DNA from: Paludibacteraceae bacterium
GTDB lineage: Bacteria > Bacteroidota > Bacteroidia > Bacteroidales > Paludibacteraceae
DNA length: 64,000 bases
Direction of reading: 5' to 3'
NCBI GenBank assembly: GCA_017391525.1
Contig: JAFOYE010000013.1
Location: 1-64,000 of the forward strand
The notes beneath the pieces were generated by a model. It was not told the origin of the DNA and did not search any database. It saw only the letters and a program-made list of their open reading frames with translations. Both the position numbers and the translations under genes were made by a program. The number at the start of each line of letters is the position of its first letter. The first letter of the stretch is position 1. Shown here in pieces: positions 57,891-64,000 of this stretch.

Positions 57891-59027
57891 ATGAAAAAAT
57901 CAATAATAAATATTACACGCTTATCATTATTCTTGGTTGTTGGCTCATTAGTCTTTACAGCTTGTACCCCACCAGCAGTAGAGGCGGAGGAGTTGTTTTT
58001 AACTGAGGAGCAAGCACAAGATATGATTGCAGAGGGTACTATTCTTACTCTACAAGAGTTTAAGGATACCTATATGACAGAGAAAGGTAATTATCTGAGT
58101 GACACTAGTCTATATCGTACCCGTGCTACTAAGGATGGTGTAAACTACCTCTTCTCTATTGACACAATCTCTAAGTCAGAAAAACCTATCTACATTCGTG
58201 GTCGTATCACCACAGATGATCAAGGTGGTAACTTCTACAAGTCACTTTGTATTCAACAGATTGTAGATGGTAAGCAACAAGCATTGCGTTTGTCAGTAGA
58301 TTTAGGTTCTGCTAATGGTCTATACCAAATCGGACAAGAGATTTTGATTCGTGTAGATGGTTTGGCAATTGGTCGATATGCTAATCAACCACAATTGTGT
58401 ATGCCTTCATACAACAACAATATCTATGCAAACAATGCAGAGCAAAAGATTGGTTGGGCGCCAGGACGTATCCCTGCTGCTATCTTCAAGGCTCGTACCT
58501 ACTGCATTGGTTTGCCAGATATGAATAAATTGGTTTACGATGAGTTGAATATCAAAGATTTTACCAGTATCCTCAATCTGCAAGAGGCACGTAATTGGGA
58601 TGCTAAGTTAGTACGTATCAAGAATGTGCATTATACAGGATACTATTTTACTACTAGCGGTACAGCTAAATGTACAACAGGTGATCCTGAAGATGATACC
58701 AATGCCAATGTATTTGCACCAACTACCACCAATATTGGCTATCCACAAACTCGTATTATAGAGGATGCAGCAGGTAATAAGACTGGTATTTCATCATCAG
58801 AGTATGCTAAGTTTGCTCACTTCTATTTGCCAGGTGCAGATCAAAATGGTATAGACAATTGCAAGAACTATGTAGGAGATGTTGAAGGTATCCTAGGTTT
58901 CTACAACGACAATGCTAAATACGATCCTGCATATGATGATTGGTCAATCACTATTCGTGATTTGGATGACTTGCAACTCAAAGATGCTAATGGACAACTC
59001 TGGCCACGCGTAGAGTATAAAAAGTAA
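57891..59027 (+). CDS. DUF5689-type surface lipoprotein
   Basis: A 378-residue lipoprotein. The signal peptide ends in a strong lipobox (LVFTACTPPA, Cys about 25). The first part (about 40-215) has the DUF5689 OB-like features: PIYIRGRITTDDQGGNFYKSLCIQ, GLYQIGQEILIRVDGLAIGRYANQPQLC. The second half (about 235-378) is a related beta domain with WDAKLVRIKNVHY. Such proteins often pair with TonB-receptor-like neighbours; here it follows one by 5 bp. Ligand unknown. Confidence 0.85.
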   Translation: MKKSIINITRLSLFLVVGSLVFTACTPPAVEAEELFLTEEQAQDMIAEGTILTLQEFKDTYMTEKGNYLSDTSLYRTRATKDGVNYLFSIDTISKSEKPIYIRGRITTDDQGGNFYKSLCIQQIVDGKQQALRLSVDLGSANGLYQIGQEILIRVDGLAIGRYANQPQLCMPSYNNNIYANNAEQKIGWAPGRIPAAIFKARTYCIGLPDMNKLVYDELNIKDFTSILNLQEARNWDAKLVRIKNVHYTGYYFTTSGTAKCTTGDPEDDTNANVFAPTTTNIGYPQTRIIEDAAGNKTGISSSEYAKFAHFYLPGADQNGIDNCKNYVGDVEGILGFYNDNAKYDPAYDDWSITIRDLDDLQLKDANGQLWPRVEYKK

Positions 59028-59053
59028 TTTATTAACATATAATTTATATAGAT

Positions 59054-59572
59054 ATGATGTCATTATTAGATCTTGCATTGCTAATTCCAATTGTTATTGG
59101 TATTATCAAGGGTTATCGACATGGTTTTATGAATGAAGTAGCATCCATTGTAGCTGTGGCCTTGGGATATACATTTAGCAATTTATTTGGAGAAAGCCTT
59201 ACATCATGGTTTATCAATTCGCTTTCATGGAATAAAGATATAAGTATCGTTGTTGCAAATGTCCTAATCTTTGGTGTTGTATCCATAGTACTTTACTTTA
59301 TTGCTCGTAAGATGACTAATGTAGCCAAAGAACTTTCTTTGGCATGGGCAAACCGTTTATTGGGTGCTTGTTTAGGTGGTATAAAATGGGGACTCATTGT
59401 TTTGATGCTTGTGATGTGTCTTCACCGCTTGGATAATTCCTTCCACTTCTTTAGTGACGAGTTGAAAGAAAATTCAACCTTGTACATGAAAGGTGCTCCT
59501 CTAGCTGAAAAGTTATGGGATGAAGCCAAAAGCCATGTAAATGAAGATGGAAGTATAGACGTTAGCAAGTAA
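59054..59572 (+). CDS. cvpA: CvpA family inner-membrane protein
   Basis: A 172-residue protein with four membrane helices (about 5-27, 29-48, 65-85, 105-125). DLALLIPIVIGIIKGYRHGFMNEVASIVAVALGY is the CvpA N-terminal signature and a Gly-rich third/fourth helix (NRLLGACLGGIKWGLIVLML) follows. Family members influence colicin export, envelope stress and resistance to host factors; the mechanism is unclear. It sits between a lipoprotein gene and a DUF2851 gene. Confidence 0.85.
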   Translation: MMSLLDLALLIPIVIGIIKGYRHGFMNEVASIVAVALGYTFSNLFGESLTSWFINSLSWNKDISIVVANVLIFGVVSIVLYFIARKMTNVAKELSLAWANRLLGACLGGIKWGLIVLMLVMCLHRLDNSFHFFSDELKENSTLYMKGAPLAEKLWDEAKSHVNEDGSIDVSK

Positions 59573-59589
59573 CTATATCTTTGCCTATT

Positions 59590-60870
59590 ATGCCAGAGAT
59601 TCTACTGCATTACATATGGCAGCAACGTTTATGGTCGGGGTTTGAACAAACAACCACCGATGGATTAAGTGTTGAAATAATCTCTACCGGGCAATATAAT
59701 AGAAATGCTGGCCCCGATTTCAGCAATGCCCATGTGCGTATAGGGCAGCAAGATTGGATTGGCAATATTGAGATACATATCCATGCATCTGATTGGTATA
59801 AGCATAAACATCATACGGATGGTGCCTATGACAATACGATATTGCATATAGTATGTGTAGCAGATAAGGATATAGAGAATACTCGTGGAGAAAAGATTCC
59901 ACAATGTGAGTTGAGATATCCTGCTGATAGAGATTATATGAGTGAATGGCTGGTTCATGCACAGGAGATGCAAATGCCAGTTTATCATATAGAATGTAGT
60001 CATCAATTACAATCCGATGCATCCCTTATGACAGAGGGATGGAAAAAAACGTTACTACTCAAGCGATTGGAGTGTAAACGCCAGTCTATACTCCAATTGC
60101 TGAGTATTACACAAAATAGTTGGACGCACGCCTTCTACATTAGTTTGGCTCATAATTTCGGATTTCATACGAATGGTATAGCCTTTGAGACTTTAGCCAT
60201 ACAAACTCCGTTATCATGCCTGTTGAAACATAGAGATAGTTTGTTTCAAGTGACAGCCATCCTATTAGGGCAATCAGGTTTGCTGAATGCGGATACAGCA
60301 ATAGATGGGGAGCGAAAAGCATTGTGGAACGAGTATGAGTTTCTGAGTAAGAAATTTTCGCTGACTCCGATGCACGCATCATTATGGAAGAAGGCTCGTA
60401 TGCGTCCTCAGAACGCTCCTGAGGTGCGAATACGACAATTTGCACAACTAATACACCATTCGGAATTCTTGTTCTCGAAGTTAATACAAGCACAAGAAAT
60501 AGATACAATGGTGGATATATTGCAAGTGGAAGTTCAAGATACAGATACACGTATCTCCCTAAGCCCTAAACTAGGACGAAAATCTATTGAAATACTACTG
60601 ATAAACACAGTTATACCTTACCAATACGCATATGCTATTGCTCAGCAAAAGGTAAAGAACGATGCAACCGTTTTACAGTTAATGGAAGCAATACCTGCAG
60701 AAGATAATTCGATAATAAGACAATGGAAGATGCTAGGACAAACAATCCATTCTGCAGCAGATACACAAGCATTGATACATTTGTATCAAAACTATTGTCA
60801 ACCCCATCAGTGCTACAATTGCCAAGTGGGTTATCAAATATTTAGCCAAAGACAACTCTCATTATTTTGA
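59590..60870 (+). CDS. DUF2851 family protein
   Basis: A 426-residue cytoplasmic protein. MPEILLHYIWQQRLW...YNRNAGPDFSNAHVRIGQQDWIGNIEIHIHASDWYKHKHHTDGAYDNTILHIV is the family's N-terminal signature, with clustered His and acidic residues (GPDFxxA, GxIEIHxxxSDW, HxxDxxYxNTxLHVV) that look like a nuclease- or metal-type active site of the restriction-endonuclease-like kind; this is inference. The ATG at 59590 is used; a TTG at 59581 would extend it by three residues. The C-terminus ends CYNCQVGYQIF, a small Cys pair. Function unknown. Confidence 0.85.
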   Translation: MPEILLHYIWQQRLWSGFEQTTTDGLSVEIISTGQYNRNAGPDFSNAHVRIGQQDWIGNIEIHIHASDWYKHKHHTDGAYDNTILHIVCVADKDIENTRGEKIPQCELRYPADRDYMSEWLVHAQEMQMPVYHIECSHQLQSDASLMTEGWKKTLLLKRLECKRQSILQLLSITQNSWTHAFYISLAHNFGFHTNGIAFETLAIQTPLSCLLKHRDSLFQVTAILLGQSGLLNADTAIDGERKALWNEYEFLSKKFSLTPMHASLWKKARMRPQNAPEVRIRQFAQLIHHSEFLFSKLIQAQEIDTMVDILQVEVQDTDTRISLSPKLGRKSIEILLINTVIPYQYAYAIAQQKVKNDATVLQLMEAIPAEDNSIIRQWKMLGQTIHSAADTQALIHLYQNYCQPHQCYNCQVGYQIFSQRQLSLF

Positions 60871-60892
60871 ATAAATAAATTATTATATAACA

Positions 60893-62971
60893 ATGAAAAA
60901 AATCGTATTAGTATTATTCGCTGTATCACTAGGATTAGTAGCATATGGCGCAAAGGCGAAAAAAACTGGATTAGCGGAGCATAATGCAACAACGCAGTAT
61001 CCTATTATGCCTATTACGTACTGCAGTCAAGGTAATGGATTGCAAGAAATCTATTTGACCGATTATCTACCTCAAGTGACAAATTGGGATAATTTGAGAT
61101 TCGAGACTGAACCTAGTTATCAAGTAGTAGAAGTGAAGGATGGTGTATTATCATTGGCCGGTGATCAGACATTATCAGTGTTACATGTAGAAGATGTAAG
61201 TACAGGATGCAAATACGATATTCCTGTGGTGGCAAAATCTAGTTATGAAGTAGGTCTTGTAACGAAAGCGTATACAGATTCAACTATTACTATCGGTGTT
61301 TTGAATGAGTATGAGCATTTGCAATTCCGCGTATTATGGCAAAACACTCGTACGAGCGAAGGTATTGAATATGGCCAATATGATTCAGTAGCAACTATTA
61401 AGATAGAGCCAGCATGGCGTAATAGCAAAGGCCGCACTTTCATTCGTGTATTTGCAATGGGTGATGGCAAACAACTCAATGACTTACTCATTCCATTGGA
61501 GAATGGTAAAGTGGTTGCATGTGCTGATGAGTTGACTCGTTTTGATGACCATGCTCAAATACTCTATTCATTGATGATTGACCGTTTTGAGAATGGCAAT
61601 AAGAAGAACGACTGGAAGATGAATAGTCCAGAAGTATTGGATATTGTAGATTATCAAGGTGGTGACTTGGCAGGTATCACTAAGAAGATCAAAGATGGTT
61701 TCTTTGCTGAATTAGGAATTACAACTATTTGGATCTCTCCTATCACTCAAAACCCTTGGGATGCATGGGGTATGTATCCATTCCCAAATGGTAATAAGTA
61801 TGACAATAGTAAGAAATATACAAAGTTCTCAGGTTATCATGGTTATTGGCCAATCTTTGCAACAGTTATTGATAAACGCTTTGGAACAGACAAGGAACTT
61901 AAGAAACTGTTGTCAACCGCTCATGCGAATGGTATGAATGTGGTATTGGACTATGTAGCTAACCATATGCATATTAACTCCCCTACTCTCCGAGAGAATC
62001 CAACATGGCATACAGATAGTATATTGCCAGATGGTCGTCGTAATTTTGAGTTGTGGGATGAAGCTCGTTTGACAACATGGTTTGATGTACATATCCCAAC
62101 TCTCGATTTAGAGCGTCCAGAGGTATGTGGTCCGATGACTGACTCAGCGATGTATTGGTTGGAGAACTATGACTTTGATGGTTTCCGTCATGATGCATGT
62201 AAGCATATTCCATTGAACTATTGGCGTGAGTTGGGTCAAAAGATGAAACAACGTTTCCCAGATCGCCATATATGGATGATTGGTGAGACTTATGGTGATA
62301 CCGAATTGATTGGTTCCTATGTAAAGACCGGAATGTTGAATGCTCAATTTGACTTTAATATTTACCATACCGCTATTGATGTGTTTGGCAAACCTGATCA
62401 ATCATTAGTTCGTATGAACCAAACGATCATGGAATCATTGGCAGCATATGGTTCACACCATACAATGGGTAATATCTCCGGTAACCACGACAAATGCCGT
62501 TTTATCTCATTGGCAGGTGGTGCTGTTCGTTGGGACGAGAGTGACAAAGCAGCCGGATGGACTCGTCATGTGGATGTGACAGCAGATGGAGATGCAGCAA
62601 AGGAGGCGCATGCTTATAAGATGGCGATGTTGCTTGAGATCGTCAACTTCACTATTCCAGGTGTGCCATGTGTATACCAAGGTGATGAATATGCAGAAGC
62701 TGGTGCTAATGATCCAGACAACCGTCATATGCTGAAGTTCAAAGGGTTGAACAAGGCGCAAACAAGTTTCCGCAAGAAAGTACAAGAGTTGGCTAAACTC
62801 CGTCGTGAGCATATGGCATTGATCTATGGTGAGTATGTGCCAGTGAAAGTGACAGATGACACTTTGCACTTCCAACGTGTGTATATGGGCGAGGTGGTAG
62901 AAGTAATCATCACACTTCACGGCGAAAGCAGTATTAGCGTCAATGGAGAGAAAGTATTTAGCATACAATAA
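60893..62971 (+). CDS. secreted alpha-amylase family (GH13) glycoside hydrolase
   Basis: A 692-residue exported enzyme acting on alpha-glucans. Residues 1-19 are a signal peptide. Residues about 30-210 form N-terminal beta domains; the catalytic barrel starts near 225 (QILYSLMIDRFENGNKKND). All GH13 regions are present: DYVANHMH (region I), FDGFRHDACKHI (nucleophile Asp434), IGETYGD (acid/base Glu465) and NISGNHDKCRF (Asp533). Specificity is uncertain; SusG- or neopullulanase-type activity is possible. A second GH13 gene follows 26 bp later, so the two are co-expressed. Confidence 0.92.
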   Translation: MKKIVLVLFAVSLGLVAYGAKAKKTGLAEHNATTQYPIMPITYCSQGNGLQEIYLTDYLPQVTNWDNLRFETEPSYQVVEVKDGVLSLAGDQTLSVLHVEDVSTGCKYDIPVVAKSSYEVGLVTKAYTDSTITIGVLNEYEHLQFRVLWQNTRTSEGIEYGQYDSVATIKIEPAWRNSKGRTFIRVFAMGDGKQLNDLLIPLENGKVVACADELTRFDDHAQILYSLMIDRFENGNKKNDWKMNSPEVLDIVDYQGGDLAGITKKIKDGFFAELGITTIWISPITQNPWDAWGMYPFPNGNKYDNSKKYTKFSGYHGYWPIFATVIDKRFGTDKELKKLLSTAHANGMNVVLDYVANHMHINSPTLRENPTWHTDSILPDGRRNFELWDEARLTTWFDVHIPTLDLERPEVCGPMTDSAMYWLENYDFDGFRHDACKHIPLNYWRELGQKMKQRFPDRHIWMIGETYGDTELIGSYVKTGMLNAQFDFNIYHTAIDVFGKPDQSLVRMNQTIMESLAAYGSHHTMGNISGNHDKCRFISLAGGAVRWDESDKAAGWTRHVDVTADGDAAKEAHAYKMAMLLEIVNFTIPGVPCVYQGDEYAEAGANDPDNRHMLKFKGLNKAQTSFRKKVQELAKLRREHMALIYGEYVPVKVTDDTLHFQRVYMGEVVEVIITLHGESSISVNGEKVFSIQ

Positions 62972-62997
62972 TTGAAATAACAATTAATTTATACTAT

Positions 62998-64000
62998 ATG
63001 AAAAAGATTTTATTAGCCGCGTTGGGTATGTTGTGCTTGACATCCTACGCACAGCAGCAATGCTGCCCATTGGAGCATCCATGTTTTGCATATGATGCTA
63101 CTATTTACGAACTTAACACTCGTCAATTGACCGAGGAGGGAACATTCCAGGCAGCTGAGGCTGTATTGCCAGAATTGCGTGAGATGGGTATTGATATTAT
63201 TTGGATTATGCCTATCCAACCTATCGGTGAGCTTACTCGTAAGGGAACATTAGGAAGTTATTATTCTATTGTTGATTACTGCCAATTCAATCCTGAGTTT
63301 GGTACTCGTGAGGATTTTGAGCATTTCTTGGCAAAAGCTCATGAGTTAGGTTTTAAGGTTATTTTGGACTGGGTAGCCAACCACACTGCTCCAGATAGCG
63401 AGTGGACAAAGAATGATGGTTGGCACTACCGTGATAGTTTGGGTAACTTGATGGTTCAATATGACTGGACCGATATCTCTAAGTTGAATTATGAGAACCA
63501 AGATATGCGTGCAGCGATGAAGCAAGCGATGCATTGGTGGATGGATACAATTGGTATTGATGGTTTCCGTTGTGACGTAGCAGGTGAGGTACCAACAGAT
63601 TTCTGGAATGATGCAATGGCCGAGCTTCGTGTTAAACATCCAAAGATGTTCACCTTGGCAGAGGATGAGGCAAAGGCTCAAGAGTTGACTGAGACAGCAT
63701 TTGATATGTATTATGGTTGGGAGTTGCACCACTTGATGAACAGTGTAGCTCAAGGTAAGAAAACCGTACAAGACCTTTGGGATTATTTCGCTAAGGTAGA
63801 CAGAACTATTCGTCCAGAGGCTATTCGCATGAACTTCACCTCAAACCACGATGAAAACTCATGGAATGGAACAGAGTTTGAGCGTATGGGTGATGCAAGT
63901 GACTTGTTTGCAGTATTCACCTATATCGTTCCTGGTATGCCAATGATCTATACAGGTCAACCAAGTGGTAACCACCATCGTTTGGAGTTCTTTGAGAAGG
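62998..64000 (+). CDS. second secreted GH13 enzyme, truncated by window end
   Basis: 334 codons are visible, running off the window. Residues 1-19 are a signal peptide (MLCLTSYAQQ). No N-terminal beta domain: the barrel begins at once (ATIYELNTRQLTEEGTF). Region I is LDWVANHTAPDS; GFRCDVAGE holds the nucleophile (Asp193), LAEDEA the acid/base (Glu222), and FTSNHDENSW the third acid (Asp285). This architecture resembles the compact alpha-glucosidase/alpha-amylase type of Bacteroidetes. Together with the preceding gene it suggests starch or maltodextrin use beginning here. Confidence 0.92.
   Translation, partial: MKKILLAALGMLCLTSYAQQQCCPLEHPCFAYDATIYELNTRQLTEEGTFQAAEAVLPELREMGIDIIWIMPIQPIGELTRKGTLGSYYSIVDYCQFNPEFGTREDFEHFLAKAHELGFKVILDWVANHTAPDSEWTKNDGWHYRDSLGNLMVQYDWTDISKLNYENQDMRAAMKQAMHWWMDTIGIDGFRCDVAGEVPTDFWNDAMAELRVKHPKMFTLAEDEAKAQELTETAFDMYYGWELHHLMNSVAQGKKTVQDLWDYFAKVDRTIRPEAIRMNFTSNHDENSWNGTEFERMGDASDLFAVFTYIVPGMPMIYTGQPSGNHHRLEFFEK

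Noticed and set aside
1..64000. tRNA, rRNA, prophage or transposon genes
   Set aside because: I looked for cloverleaf-like segments in the larger gaps and for transposase, integrase or capsid motifs in the proteins and saw none; a covariance-model scan would be needed to exclude small RNAs.

Overview
The window looks like chromosomal DNA from an anaerobic gut- or host-type Bacteroidales bacterium. The clearest signs are promoters of the Bacteroidetes type (TTTG, about 20 nt, TAnnTTTG), an almost complete absence of Shine-Dalgarno sequences, BspA-like leucine-rich repeat proteins, WG-repeat, DUF5689, DUF1573, DUF2851 and DUF3109 proteins, a TonB-receptor-like outer-membrane protein, a 443-residue Pgi, and superoxide dismutase next to rubrerythrin. 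The genus cannot be named from the sequence. No tRNA, rRNA, CRISPR array, transposase or phage gene was seen.

Layout. 1-5.7 kb: small exported or surface proteins (a 3-TM peptide, a TonB C-terminal protein, two BspA-like LRR proteins, a major-paralogous-domain protein), mostly on the minus strand. 6-12 kb: rubrerythrin, superoxide dismutase, a His/Trp- and Thr/Ser/Arg-rich secreted protein, ribBA, an LptF/G permease and cytidine deaminase, all minus. 12.5-27.8 kb: a plus-strand housekeeping run (golvesin/Fn3 secreted protein, RlmD, S8 peptidase, cupin-ManA fusion, GlyA, short YigZ, CoaD, S41 protease, LysS, GpsA, Pgi). 28-35.3 kb: MATE transporter, then a lipid-type module (acyl-CoA ligase, TetR regulator, SDR, ALDH3-type dehydrogenase) tied together by a shared operator. 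35.3-47.1 kb: a minus-strand cluster running gyrA, TPR, ruvX, def, mntP, DUF3109, cinA, AspT-type antiporter, SDR, NUDIX, then a WG-repeat protein. 47.6-64 kb: plus-strand rsh, DUF1573, meaB, dnaB, asnS, receptor-like outer-membrane protein, DUF5689 lipoprotein, cvpA, DUF2851 and two secreted GH13 enzymes; the last is cut by the window edge.

Four things stand out beyond the gene list. (1) A family of short-word repeat spacers (words such as GTTTAGT, GTTGAAA, GGTTAAG, GTTTCAA, CTGAAC), often carrying a small GC hairpin cassette of the form GGACGC..GCTACTG, lies between many genes and also inside ribBA, cinA, def, ALDH and the S8 peptidase as in-frame linkers. (2) Two copies of a 19-bp operator, TTTGAACACnnGTTCGAAA, sit at identical spacing from the -7 boxes of the acyl-CoA ligase and SDR promoters beside a TetR gene, giving a predicted local regulon. 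(3) Two identical 17-bp palindromes, GATAGATAAAATCTATC, sit exactly 49 bp upstream of the -7 boxes of rsh and of the golvesin-domain gene 35 kb away, suggesting an undescribed shared activator or repressor. (4) Several genes end inside strong hairpins whose stems contain their last codons (lysS, acyl-CoA ligase, NUDIX).

All assignments are by reading motifs; no database search was run.
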